Source: Spirodela intermedia
Lineage: Eukaryota > Streptophyta > Magnoliopsida > Alismatales > Araceae
DNA length: 64,000 bases
NCBI GenBank assembly: GCA_902729315.2
Contig: LR746275.1
Coordinates: 2,501-66,500 of the forward strand
Direction of reading: 5' to 3'
Position numbers and translations under genes: made by a program. The notes beneath the pieces were generated by a model. It made no database searches, was not told where the DNA came from, and worked only from the letters and a program-made list of their open reading frames with translations. This document shows, piece after piece, positions 31,917-44,340 of this stretch. Every line of letters starts with the position of its first letter. Position 1 is the first letter of the stretch.

Positions 31917-34200
31917 TTCTTCTTCTACATGGTTCTTGTTCTTCTTCTTCTGCGCTGAAAGATTCCCGTCGTTCATCCTTTGCTTTCCAGGTGAGCAAGT
32001 TCATCCATCTGGTGTCAACTTTTATCGGGGGATTCGTCACAGCGTTCGCCAGGCCTGGCTCCTCGCCCTCGTCATGCTGTCCACCATCCCCCCTCTTTGT
32101 GGCCGGCGCCGCCATGTCCACGCTCTTCGTAAGGATGACCTCTCGCGGACAGACGGCCTACGCGGAGACGTCGGTGATCGTCTAGCAGACGATCGGCATC
32201 ATAAGAACGGTGAGTAGCGCCACCGCCACCCACTGCAGCGCCATGATAACAAGGTGGACAGATAGATCTTCTTACTTCTTCCTTATCACCGGGTGTGGTC
32301 TGCGCGCAGGTGGCCTCATTCACAGGAGATAATCTGGCCCTGGAGAAGTACGCTAAGTCGTTCAGGGCTTCCTACAAGGCGAGTTGCCAGGAGACCCTTG
32401 CCGCCGCCGCCGGCATCGGCACCGTCCTTGGCATCATAATCTTCGGCTTCGCCCTGGGCATATGGTACGGGAGTAGGCTGATACTGGACAAGGGCTACTC
32501 CGGCGGAGACGTCCTCAGCGTCATCCTCTCCATCTTGTTCGCCTCCTTGTGAGCCCCCCTCCAGCCGCCGCCGCTCGGTTTACTTTCTCCTTCCTGCATT
32601 CCCCCCTGCTCAAACCGCCCGGTTTTCTCTGTCCGCCGGCCGGAAACGCAGATCACTGGGGCAGACGTCGCCGTGCATAAGCGCGTTCGCGGCGGGCAAG
32701 GCGGCGGGGTTCAAGATGTTCGAGACGATCGAGAGGAAGCCAGAGATCGATGCATACGACGAAGGCGGGAGGACCTCCGGGGGGACGCCGAGTTGAGGGA
32801 CCCGCACTTCAGCTACCCTGCACGGCCGGAGGAGCCCGTCTTCACCGGCCTCTCGCTCGTCATACCGACCGGAACGGCAACCGCCCTGGTCGGGCAGAGT
32901 GGCAGCGGGAAGTCGACAGTGATCAGCCTCATCGAGTGATTCTACGACCCGTAGTCCGGTGCGGTACTCATCGACGGCGTTGACCTCCGGGTCTTGCATC
33001 TGCGGTGGATCCGCGGGAAGATCTGCCTGGTGGTCAGGAGCCCGCGCTATTCGCCGCCAGCATCCGGGACAACATCGCCTACGGCAACGACGGGGCCACC
33101 GTCGAGGAAGTCCGCGCCGCCTCAGAGCTCGCCAACGCCACCAAGTTCCTCGACAAGATTCCCCAGGTCCTTCCTCCCCCCTCCGATCCTCCTCAATCTT
33201 CGCGGACGCCAGCGGGGCTGACTTCTTCTTTTTCTTCTTCTTCTTCTTCTTCTGCAGGGGCTGGAGACGATGGTAGGGGAGCGCGGGACGCAGCTGTCCG
33301 GGGGGGGAGAAGCAGCGTGTGGCCATCGCCAGGGCGATCCTGAAGAATCCGTGCATCCTCCTCCCCGACGAGGCGACGAGTGCGCTCGACGCAGAGTCGG
33401 AGCACATCGTGGAGGAGGCGCTGGACCGGGTCATGAAAGACCGCACCACCGTCATCGTCGCTCACCTCCTCAGCACCGTCAGGAACGCCCGCAACATCGC
33501 CGTAGTCCAGCGGGGGCGCATCGTCTTCTCCGATACCTGCAAGTACCTGGTTTCGCCGTCGACGGCGCCGGAGTCTGACGGTGGTCGCCGCCTCTGCGCA
33601 GGATCGCACGAGGAGCTGCTCAGGGACCCGGAGGGAGCGTACTGCCAGCTCATCCACCTGCAGGAGGCGGCGAAACAGGAGTCGTAGCCGATCAGAGGAG
33701 CACGTCGTCGATGGAGATCCGCCGGCAGTTGAGCCAGATCCGACGCTCCATCAACCCCGGATCCTCGATGGGAAACAGCAGCCGCCACTCCTCGGTGGCC
33801 TTTGTCATGTCAGCGGAGATCGGCATCTATGACGATGAGGTGGCTCCAGGGATGGAGGAGTCGCCGGCGGAGCTCGAGGGCGAGCTGTCGTGGGCCGCCC
33901 GCGAGCCGCCGTCCGTCTCCCGCCTTGCTGCCATGAACAAGCCGGAGATCCCGGTGCTTCTGCTGGGGGCAGTCACCGCGGCGGTGGGCGGCGTCATCAT
34001 GCCGGTGTTCGGCCTTGTGCTGTACAGAACAACCGAGACGTTGTACAAGCCGGCGGCCGAGCTGAAGAAGGGCACGAGGTTCTTCGCTCTGATCTCACTG
34101 CACTCGGGCTAGTCTCCTTGGTCTCATACCAAGCGAGGAGCTACTTCTTCGCGGTGGCGGGTGCTCGGCTGGTCAAGAGGATCAGGATGAGGACCTTCGA
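31118..34200 (+). pseudogene. ABCB: ABCB transporter copy 2, truncated and broken
   Basis: Second 5'-half copy of the ABCB gene with the exon pattern of copy 1 (offset 8,671 in the 3' part). It shares the NBD1 lesions: TGA at 32,937, TAG at 32,952, Q-loop shift and G-run shift in the signature motif. It has extra lesions not in copy 1: an early TAG in the N-terminal exon (seventh codon, where copy 1 has Trp), a two-base insertion at about 31,343 (CTTGTGGGACC against CTTGGGACC), an inverted-copy replacement at 31,766-31,787 removing the EIGFFD residues, a TAG at 32,183 (Lys in copy 1) and a (TTC)n expansion in the intron at 31,886-31,926. Conversely, it lacks the one-base insertion copy 1 has at about 23,150. 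It ends at the duplication joint, where the frame would read into a few foreign codons (after RMRTF) before a stop. Confidence 0.88.
31886..31926. repeat. (TTC)n microsatellite in ABCB copy 2
   Basis: About 13 TTC units in the intron before the [11 protein letters not shown] exon. Copy 1 lacks them (AAATCTTCTACATGG at about 23,247). Copy 3 has the same length at 40,557-40,597, as expected if the expansion preceded the 8,671-base duplication. Confidence 0.85.
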
Positions 34201-37200
34201 TACAATTAGAAACTACAAGTACTGATGTGTTGGGGTTACATCTGAATCCTGAGCATAGAGAGAATTCTCATACAATGTCCGTGGCATAAAAGGTTCTCTT
34301 TGAACAAGCACGAGCTTAGAAATCTCTAGATCTCCTTGAACAAGAATGTTGTGCAAGAGGAGGGTCTTAATCGCAGAAAATTGCAGATAATTAACTTCAT
34401 GTCGTCCAAGGCAATATTCTTGACAACCATTTCTTCGTCGGTAAATTACAGATGATTGATTTCATCGATATTCCGCAATAATCCATTACTAGCATCGATT
34501 CTTGCCCACATATAAGAGACTGAAATAAGTTCTCTAATGCGAATATTAAGTGAAAACATACATGTTAATGAGTATCAGAATTAGGGAAAACATGCATGTT
34601 AATACCCCGCAAAAACTTTCCAATTTAACATAAAAATAATTCTATTTATAATGAGTCTTGTACAATCAACAAAAACTGCGTTAACTCATGATCGATATGT
34701 CATTGGCTTACGAGAGACAATAGGACTATCATCTACATACAATCTTACAGATATCATTGGCTTACAAGCAGGTTATAGATACCTATAATGACTAATTCAG
34801 CCCAAACAAAGAATCCACTACTAAAGAAGGCTGACGCCTAACATTAATGCACCTTGATGCCCATTAACTTTGCAGCTTGTAGCCCACAAAACTGGCCGAA
34901 TTAAAAAATAAGGCTCATATGTTTTTTTGTGTTAGTTTCCGAATGTCATTTGCAATTAAAAATTGAATTTCTAAATTCAAATTATTGTTTAAGTAAAAAT
35001 GTCATCCAAAATTCCAATTTCAGCAGAAATTTGAGTACATATTTAGATTATATTTCAAACTAAAACTTTGCACCCTGTGTAGCCTTACCTTAGAGGAATA
35101 TTTTCTTTTTTTTTAACATTACTTTGTGAGTCTTGCTGTCTTGAAGTTCTCTTTCTGCTGGTGGACTCCAGCACCCCTGTGCAGTCAAGGAAGTTTTTCA
35201 ACATTCTGTGGACTTCAAATCATCCAATTGTGGACTCAAGGGATCTGTTTTCATTTCATCCTAGGTAAATTTTGCAGACTCAAATATCTGTGGTAGGTAA
35301 ACCTTGCAGACTCTTTTGAGGATGAAGTAGACTATGAAGAACTAGAACTTGAACGTGACGTGCACGAAGTGCTTGTTGGACACTATCCTAAAGAGTCATG
35401 TAATCACCAAGGAGAGAAGAAGCCTTACAGTAATGAGCACATTGTTTCTTTTGTGATCGCTATCTTCAAAGGCATCTGATATAGCAAATGATAGTGGCAA
35501 AAGTAACATTACTATCTCTTGTAAGATTATTAAGAAACTACATTTCTAGACAAACACAGACCCTCGTCAGTGTCGAACTGGTATGATCAAGAGGCAAAAA
35601 GAAATTCAGAAATGTGTCTAATCAAAAAGGCATAGTTTGACGAAGCACAATGTGGTGTTGTGGAGATGCATCCTTGACGGGTGTAATTCGGCATGTCATA
35701 CAGTTTATTTTATTCCTGTAAACCGTGGTGAGGCAAATATTTTTATTTTCATAGAAATGGTAAAAAAAATATTCTGACTGCAATCAAAGACAGTGAATTT
35801 AGCAAAAGAAAAAGAGAAGAAACATTATGCTTATGAAACAAACATAGGTTACCGAGATGTAAGACATCGTTTTGACACAAGAAAAGATGGTGTACTTCTT
35901 TGAAAGAAACATGTAAGTTGTTTGATGTCTGTTGGCAATATAACTGACAACAAGAGAACAATTAAATAAAGATTCTCATTTTACATCTTCAGAGCTCTTT
36001 TTAAAACCTCCTTTAAAAATAAGAAAGGGCTTTAGGAACGGTTGGTCATACCTTTTGGCTACATATAGTGTTTTAGTATAAGATTGTGTATGACACCTTC
36101 ATGAACTGTGTTCATATAAGACTGTATATCACACCTTCATGCAGTGTTTTCATATTATTTGCACCAATAATAGTGTTGGTACCTATATTTAATCAAATGA
36201 AATTCTTGGAGGAAAACAATATACCACTGAAAATAGAGATTTATTATATGAAAACTGTGCTTGTGCCAAAGCTTAATCCCAATATTTTCACTTTCCTCCT
36301 GAAATCCAATGAATATAGTAACCCAGAGTTCTATTGGATAGTTCAGTTTCACCATCCATATTCCGGTGGCACAAAATACAAAATTTCAAAAACGTTTCAA
36401 ACCTCTTCCTGACCTCATACATGTGGTCTGTAATTGATCCCACCATGTAGAGGCTCCACCCTTCAGTTTATCAACCAATAGCTTGACTTATTTTTCATCA
36501 GAAAAATTCATATACTCAAAAAAAATTCTACTTTAACTAACCAATCTAAGAACAATTCAATCTTCAAATGACCGTTAAAACATGCTAAGTCAATCTTCAT
36601 ACAAAAATCTCGAAAATAATTTTCTTTAAAACTTTATCTAGAACTTTTAAAACCAGACAAACAATGAGTATCTGATAAATATTTGTAGTCTTCAACCCTT
36701 GAATCCATAAGGATGTTCCTGAATTAACAACCAAGATGGAGAGGTTCTCACAGTGGAGATAACGGATTCAACTTAAAAGGTATTTCCCTCTAATTACAAT
36801 GAGGATCTTTATATAGGGTTAGAAATGAGGTTGGGCGCTCCCCAAAATGAGGATCCTGACAAATCTTAGGGACAGAGTCTAACTAACTCTGAAATAACTT
36901 AAAACAGACTTTGAAAGACTAAGATCTTAAACAAATCTTTCTAAAATACTCTGACATGACCTAAAGTAGACTCTGACAGTGAGGGACCCTGAGCAAATCT
37001 AAGATATAGAATTTGAAAGTCAGAAATCCCGAATAGATCTTAGATAAAGACTAAACCACATTAAAGTCACTTTTAGAAGAAATGGGTCATAAAGTACCTT
37101 GTAAAAGTGAAAGGTTATAAAGTGGGCTCAAATTTGGATCTCCAGCCAATTGATGACATATGTGAGCTCTTTTTTCTTGCACTTTTTACTTTATGGCCCA

Positions 37201-39690
37201 AATTCAGGATAAGTGAGCCTAAATTAGAAGTTGACGCTTTAACTTGTCTCTTGGGTTACATCAATAATGCAAACCATCCACAGTAATTCACATTCTTGAA
37301 GATTACATATTTTTTAAAAATCAATTTTGTATCCCTTGAACTTCTTTACATAAGAAGTTAATTCTGTAGGAGGACTTCTAGAAGACTTGGGCCAAGAAAA
37401 AACTTTCAAAATGATGAAAGCTACACTATTTACCTATCATAAAATGGAGTATTATCTGACAAGAAAGCTACACATAAGAAAGCTACACTATTGTGTTCGT
37501 GATACGTTGGAATCCTGAACACTCACGAAAACAATCATACAATAACTTCATTTAATTATCTGATAAAAGCGAATTGATTTATCTGATGAAAGCCGCACTT
37601 CATCCTATTGCTTTTTAGCATTTTTGAGGCAGATATTATTACCTCCTGCTCTTGGGTCAAAAACCTTCCATTCCTCATTTGACAGCAGTTTCTAGGGTAC
37701 ATCGCTAATGTACTCATTCTTGCTTTAAATTCTTTCAACATTTCACTAATATCATGATATTTTTTTTCTATTCTATGTTGAAATGCTATGAAATCTAGTT
37801 TTCAGAGGGAAAACGTCAGTAAATCATTAACACCAAAATAAGCATTGAGTGGCCTTTATTAGAAAATTGACTTGCTCTGATACCCAGTCTGTTACTGCTG
37901 AATCGTCAGCACCAAAAACTGAATCCTCCAATTTTACCAGCCTGTTACTGCTGCAGCTTGAAACACACTTTAGTTAGCTGTGCTAATTATGACAATAGGG
38001 CTATCTCCTTTTGTGGGGTCTTCATCTATAGTCCTCTCTCATGTTTGTGAAAATTAGAAGGAGAAATCATAATCGTTTTCTTCCTCTCAGTTTTATGTAT
38101 TTGAGCGTCTTTTATCTTAGCTAATTGAATCTAAATTTGTGAAATTCTATTCTCCTTTACCTCATCAAATTTCAATGGTCGAATTGGTGAATGAAGTCGG
38201 AAAATGTCACCTTCATTAGCATTTTTACCATTTTGAAAACACTCTTTTGTAAACGTTTTCTATGAAACGCCATTTTTACATCAAGTTAATTTCTACCCAA
38301 ATTTTTGTTGAACATGATATCCTTCTGCACTACCTTTATAAGAATTCATTGCCATAATAATTATCCACACATATGGACGGGAGAAGAAGCTTTAAGCTCA
38401 TGGAGTTGGTCTACTATTTTGTGATGCTGTAGGAAAAAACACATGAGAGAGGTTCAACAATCAGTTAAAAAAAGACACCCTAGTATGTAGTGGCAAATTT
38501 TTACCTTGTATGACTGCAGCTTCAGACGAAAAAGAATTAAGAGCTTCCATTAAAACTAGGCAAATTAATTTTCATTTAAAAATCTGTACAATCATCATAA
38601 TCAGATCTAATTTTATTTCTGACCTGTTTGACCACGAGATTGACATTGTTTTGCAGACATTTGTGCTATGATTTACTTCAAAGTGTCATGCAAATCTCCA
38701 TGTAAATCTTGAAATCATCAAACTCTTATTTCGAAATATAACATACCTCAGAACTTTCATTGTCATTGATTTGAATTCCTTTACCTAGTGACATCTTGTA
38801 AATCTAAATCTAGAACACTAACCTTGCTCTGATACCACTTGATGTAGTGAAACTTGAGGGATTGGCTTGTACGAGTTGTGATCCTCAAAACTTTGATGTT
38901 GTAGAGGTTGAATTTCGGATGAAATTTGGATTTCAAATGAAAATTTTAATTTCGAATTTGAATTAAAAGAAAATTCAAAAAAAAAAAGAAAATAGATATA
39001 TGGGCCTAATTTCATCATTTGGCCAAAAAAGTGGACTTTGAGCTGCAACAGTAGTAGGCTTCAGACAAAGAGAGAGAGAGAGAGAGAGGCGAGAGAGGGA
39101 GTGTTTGAGGGAACGAACAGACACGAGTCATTTTTGTGAAATGTTCCATCATATATTACATTTTTGAGAGGGAGGAGACAATCGTGAAGTTTTCACCAGA
39201 GAGCGGAGCCGTTGATCATCATAAAAGCACGGATAGAAAAAGAACGCGTCCCCACTGAAGAGGCCAAGTGGACTAAACAAAGTTAACGAATTTTCAAAGC
39301 TGACCTAAGCCAAGACAACAAATGTTTCGAACGGCACGCGGCCATGTCATTCATGGGGTCATATGGGCTGTTATGTGCTGGAAGGGTACCACGTGGGCCT
39401 CCCGAGATCGTGGCCCCTAGATGGGCTGCTTTTAATACTTAGTACGGGTAAGAGACGGTAGAAAATCTGTTGGGCCTAGGCCTACTGTATCTCAATGAAA
39501 TGGCCTTTGAACCTTCCATGACTCTTGCTCTCGAACTGTGAGTCTTACTATGGGAACTATATGGCGAGGAAGACAGAGCGAGGATTTAGGTACTTAGATC
39601 TTTGAAGCCGATAAAATATTATATAAAAAAATATTTTAAACAAAATAAGGCACGCCATCAGCCAAAATTATCACCGAACAGCCAAGAAAA
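34201..39690 (-). mobile_element. Ty3/gypsy element TE2 (copy B)
   Basis: Copy of the TE2 element of unit A at offset 8,671, with the same internal deletion (join at about 36,409), gag fragment (36,410-36,709), exon-like + strand segment (35,303-35,461), primer-binding-site-like sequences and GA run (39,070). I saw only single substitutions between the two copies, for example ATCTGTGCA at 29,918 against ATCTGTACA at 38,589. Confidence 0.8.
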
Positions 39691-40555
39691 GTGAATTCAT
39701 GCACGGGGATTAGTCGGAGGAGAGTTACGCAAGAAACATCGGGGAACGAGGGCAACAACGGGAGGGTATATTCTTCAGGGCGATAGGTATGTCTTCCTCC
39801 TCAGCTTAGTCGCCGGTGCTGGGGGGACGAGCGGACGACTCGGAGTTGGGCAAGGCGAACAGAGAAGATGGGCTCAACGTATAGTCTTCCTGGAACGCCG
39901 CCGGAGGCAGCCCGTGGTCGGACCAGAGGAAGGAGGATGAGGGTACGAAGGTCGTTCCCTTCAGAAAGCTCTTCTCCTTCGCCGACTCCACCGACATTGT
40001 CCTTATGGTTCTTGTGGGACCATCGGATCGCTGGCGAGCGACGTCTCCATGTCGCTGGTGAGCTTCCTAATTGGGCGCATGGCAGACGCCTTTGGGGAGG
40101 CTGCAGACATCCATGAAGTCATCCGTAGGGTCTCCAAGGTGGGCAAGGAAGCCATTCCCGCAGCTGATGATCCTCTCTTTCTTAGCGCCTCACCGTTCAA
40201 TTTGTCCGCAGGTCTCTCTGCACTTTGTTTACCTGGCTATCGACGCCGGCATCGAGTCATTTCTTCGTAAGCTCCCTCCCTTCCTGAATCTTCTCCGTCC
40301 GTCCGGCAGCGGAGGTGGTGACAATGTTTCTTTCTTCTTCTTCTTCTTCGGGGTCTGTCTGTGGCAGACGTGACCTGCTGGATGGTCACCGGTGAGAGGC
40401 AGGCGGCGAGGATCAGGAATCTGTACTTGAAGAGCATCCTGAGGCTCCTGCCTCAGGAGACGTGCACGGGGGAAGTCATGGGCAGGATGTCCGGAGACAC
40501 CGTCGTCATCCAAGACGCCATGCGCGAGAAGGGGGAGTTTATGGTCAATGATAAA

Positions 40556-40587
<32 letters not shown>

Positions 40588-42871
40588 TTCTTCTTCTACA
40601 TGGTTCTTGTTCTTCTTCTTCTGCGCTGAAAGATTCCCGTCGTTCATCCTTTGCTTTCCAGGTGAGCAAGTTCATCCATCTGGTGTCAACTTTTATCGGG
40701 GGATTCGTCACAGCGTTCGCCAGGCCTGGCTCCTCGCCCTCGTCATGCTGTCCACCATCCCCCCTCTTTGTGGCCGGCGCCGCCATGTCCACGCTCTTCG
40801 TAAGGATGACCTCTCGCGGACAGACGGCCTACGCGGAGACGTCGGTGATCGTCTAGCAGACGATCGGCATCATAAGAACGGTGAGTAGCGCCACCGCCAC
40901 CCACTGCAGCGCCATGATAACAAGGTGGACAGATAGATCTTCTTACTTCTTCCTTATCACCGGGTGTGGTCTGCGCGCAGGTGGCCTCATTCACAGGAGA
41001 TAATCTGGCCCTGGAGAAGTACGCTAAGTCGTTCAGGGCTTCCTACAAGGCGAGTTGCCAGGAGACCCTTGCCGCCGCCGCCGGCATCGGCACCGTCCTT
41101 GGCATCATAATCTTCGGCTTCGCCCTGGGCATATGGTACGGGAGTAGGCTGATACTGGACAAGGGCTACTCCGGCGGAGACGTCCTCAGCGTCATCCTCT
41201 CCATCTTGTTCGCCTCCTTGTGAGCCCCCCTCCAGCCGCCGCCGCTCGGTTTACTTTCTCCTTCCTGCATTCCCCCCTGCTCAAACCGCCCGGTTTTCTC
41301 TGTCCGCCGGCCGGAAACGCAGATCACTGGGGCAGACGTCGCCGTGCATAAGCGCGTTCGCGGCGGGCAAGGCGGCGGGGTTCAAGATGTTCGAGACGAT
41401 CGAGAGGAAGCCAGAGATCGATGCATACGACGAAGGCGGGAGGACCTCCGGGGGGACGCCGAGTTGAGGGACCCGCACTTCAGCTACCCTGCACGGCCGG
41501 AGGAGCCCGTCTTCACCGGCCTCTCGCTCGTCATACCGACCGGAACGGCAACCGCCCTGGTCGGGCAGAGTGGCAGCGGGAAGTCGACAGTGATCAGCCT
41601 CATCGAGTGATTCTACGACCCGTAGTCCGGTGCGGTACTCATCGACGGCGTTGACCTCCGGGTCTTGCATCTGCGGTGGATCCGCGGGAAGATCTGCCTG
41701 GTGGTCAGGAGCCCGCGCTATTCGCCGCCAGCATCCGGGACAACATCGCCTACGGCAACGACGGGGCCACCGTCGAGGAAGTCCGCGCCGCCTCAGAGCT
41801 CGCCAACGCCACCAAGTTCCTCGACAAGATTCCCCAGGTCCTTCCTCCCCCCTCCGATCCTCCTCAATCTTCGCGGACGCCAGCGGGGCTGACTTCTTCT
41901 TTTTCTTCTTCTTCTTCTTCTTCTGCAGGGGCTGGAGACGATGGTAGGGGAGCGCGGGACGCAGCTGTCCGGGGGGGGAGAAGCAGCGTGTGGCCATCGC
42001 CAGGGCGATCCTGAAGAATCCGTGCATCCTCCTCCCCGACGAGGCGACGAGTGCGCTCGACGCAGAGTCGGAGCACATCGTGGAGGAGGCGCTGGACCGG
42101 GTCATGAAAGACCGCACCACCGTCATCGTCGCTCACCTCCTCAGCACCGTCAGGAACGCCCGCAACATCGCCGTAGTCCAGCGGGGGCGCATCGTCTTCT
42201 CCGATACCTGCAAGTACCTGGTTTCGCCGTCGACGGCGCCGGAGTCTGACGGTGGTCGCCGCCTCTGCGCAGGATCGCACGAGGAGCTGCTCAGGGACCC
42301 GGAGGGAGCGTACTGCCAGCTCATCCACCTGCAGGAGGCGGCGAAACAGGAGTCGTAGCCGATCAGAGGAGCACGTCGTCGATGGAGATCCGCCGGCAGT
42401 TGAGCCAGATCCGACGCTCCATCAACCCCGGATCCTCGATGGGAAACAGCAGCCGCCACTCCTCGGTGGCCTTTGTCATGTCAGCGGAGATCGGCATCTA
42501 TGACGATGAGGTGGCTCCAGGGATGGAGGAGTCGCCGGCGGAGCTCGAGGGCGAGCTGTCGTGGGCCGCCCGCGAGCCGCCGTCCGTCTCCCGCCTTGCT
42601 GCCATGAACAAGCCGGAGATCCCGGTGCTTCTGCTGGGGGCAGTCACCGCGGCGGTGGGCGGCGTCATCATGCCGGTGTTCGGCCTTGTGCTGTACAGAA
42701 CAACCGAGACGTTGTACAAGCCGGCGGCCGAGCTGAAGAAGGGCACGAGGTTCTTCGCTCTGATCTCACTGCACTCGGGCTAGTCTCCTTGGTCTCATAC
42801 CAAGCGAGGAGCTACTTCTTCGCGGTGGCGGGTGCTCGGCTGGTCAAGAGGATCAGGATGAGGACCTTCGA
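34201..42871. repeat. Tandem duplication unit B (8,671 bp)
   Basis: Second copy of the unit, directly abutting unit A. Its right edge is seen by comparison: after GACCTTCGA at 42,871 the sequence continues AAAGGTTCTCAACATGG, the true ABCB exon, whereas copies 1 and 2 switch to TACAATTAG. So the joint lies inside an exon, and unit B followed by the rest of the gene is the parental arrangement. Confidence 0.93.
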
Positions 42872-43205
42872 AAAGGTTCTCAACATGGAGATGGCCTGGT
42901 TCGATGAGCCGGCAAACTCGAGCGGCGTGGTCGGCGCGAGGCTCTCGGTGGACGCCGCAGCGTTCCGGAGCCTCGTCGGCGACGCGCTCGCCATGGTGGT
43001 CCAGAACTTTGCGGCCATGCTGGCCGGCCTGATCATCGCCTTCGTGGCCAGCTGGCAGCTCTCCCTCATCGTCCTTGCTTGCTGCCGCTGATCGGTCTCA
43101 ACGGCTGGGTGCAGATGAAGTTCATCAAGGGTTTCGGTGCTGACGCAAGGGTACTCATCTTCCTTATTTCATCATCATCTTCTTCTTCTTCTTTACGAGA
43201 TGATC

Positions 43206-43483
43206 TGATGGTGTTAAGCCCAGTCAAGAAATACTATTTCAAAACTTCTTTAATCCTGACCGTCCATCTCTCCTGAGTTATAACGGTTGAGATGAAAGCT
43301 ACGTGGAATTGTGGCCCCACGAATCGTAACTGTCTTTAAGGACCGTTACTTCCCCTCTCTCCTATAAATTCTACTCAACATGTTCGATGAAATGTATAAA
43401 GTAGAGAGGTTGCTCTGTTTTCTTTGAAAACATCCGTGCTTTGATCCTTCCCCATTCTTTCTCCAGATCCTTTGATCCCAACA
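43206..43483 (+). repeat. 5' LTR of the copia element
   Basis: Starts TGATGGTGTTAAGCC, ends CCCAACA. The promoter part has CTCCTATAAATTC (TATA box) near 43,360. About 79 bases shorter than the 3' LTR, missing a block after AGTCAAGAAAT and a second shorter one. The shared parts differ by a modest number of substitutions, so the insertion is not very recent. Confidence 0.88.
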
Positions 43484-43485
43484 TT

Positions 43486-43497
43486 TGGTATTAGAGC
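43486..43497 (+). promoter_or_regulatory. Primer-binding site of the copia element
   Basis: TGGTATTAGAGC two bases after the 5' LTR, complementary to the 3' end of initiator-Met tRNA (usual TGGTATCAGAGC) with one change. This is where minus-strand DNA synthesis would start. Confidence 0.8.
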
Positions 43498-43521
43498 AGT
43501 GTTGCGGAGAGAAGAAAGAAG

Positions 43522-44340
43522 ATGCCGCCCAGTGGAGATGGTATGGAAGGCGAGAGCTCACTCGCTGCAAGTGGAGCTGTGAAAGTACCTGGAGATGCCG
43601 GATATCTAGGTACGTTCCCAGTCTTTAATAAGACCAATTATCCAGTGTGGGTGATGCATATGCAACTCCACTTAGAGGCTCACAGCTTATGGGATGCTAT
43701 TGAGTCGGAGACAATAGCAAGGAAGAAGGATCGGCAAGCCCTCTCCGTGATGCTTGAAGCCGTGTCGGAAGACATCCAGAGACAACTCAACATCACAAAA
43801 ATGGCAAAAGAAACTTGGGAGCTTTTCAAAGCGACGTATGTGAGTGACTCGTCTCACGAAATCAAAACTTCAACGTCTCAGGTGAGAATTTGAGATGCTT
43901 CAAATGGGGGATGATGAAACTGTGACAGACTTCGTCGGAAAACTGTCACGAGTTGTCACTCAAATCAGACATTTTGGGTGAAAAGCTGGAGGAAGGTGTA
44001 GTTGTCGTCAAGCTTCTTCGAGCAAAACTAGGGAGATTTGATCTAATTACGACGTCTCTCGATCATTCTGGCGACATCGACTCCATGTCATTTGAAGAAG
44101 TAGAGGGATCTCTTAAGATCTACGAAGAGAAGCTCAAGTTCCGTCAGCAGGAAAAGGAAGAACAAGTCCTTCTTTCTCACAGACTTGAGAAAATAAGTGG
44201 TGGACCTGCCCGCGGCAGGGGACGTGGTCGAGGTCGTGGGTGGCTGAGGAAGAGGAAGAAGTAATGGGAGAGGCTCGGATGAAAATTGGAAGCCTCGTGA
44301 CAAATTCACAGAGAAATGCTACAACTGTGAAAAAAATGAG
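43522..44340 (+). pseudogene. Copia gag with truncated zinc knuckle
   Basis: ATG at 43,522, 39 bases behind the LTR. The product opens with a Gly/Ser-rich N-terminus, then FNKTNYPVWVMHMQLHLEAHSLWDAIE (the DUF4219/gag pattern N-Y-x-x-W...L-W-x-x-I), KDRQALSVMLEAVSEDI and WELFKATYVS. A frameshift near 43,880 moves the frame. It then continues with LLRAKLGRFDLITTSLD and SMSFEEVEGSLKIYEEKL, an Arg/Gly-rich run (about 44,206-44,260) and KCYNCEKNE, the start of a CCHC knuckle that is interrupted at about 44,338 by inserted sequence. Gag would form the particle. Confidence 0.8.

Larger units (their letters stand above)
25530..34200. repeat. Tandem duplication unit A (8,671 bp)
   Basis: First copy of a head-to-tail pair with unit B (34,201-42,871). 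It begins TACAATTAGAAAC, immediately after the truncated ABCB copy 1, and ends with GACCTTCGA in ABCB copy 2. It contains a deleted gypsy copy (about 5.5 kb) plus the 5' part of ABCB copy 2 (about 3.1 kb). Every position I compared sits at an offset of exactly 8,671 in unit B. The differences found are base substitutions only, for example G/A at 29,918 and T/C at 31,312. Confidence 0.93.

Noticed and set aside
31690-32217. + strand 175-codon frame with a run of Ser, and copy at 40,361
   Set aside because: It reads through an ABCB exon, the TTC-repeat intron and the next exon in a wrong phase; the Ser run is the microsatellite, not a protein feature.
25530-42871. A satellite or CRISPR-like array as the explanation of the repeats
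   Set aside because: There are only two long units carrying gene and transposon sequence. No short regularly spaced repeats exist anywhere in the window apart from the telomere and microsatellites.
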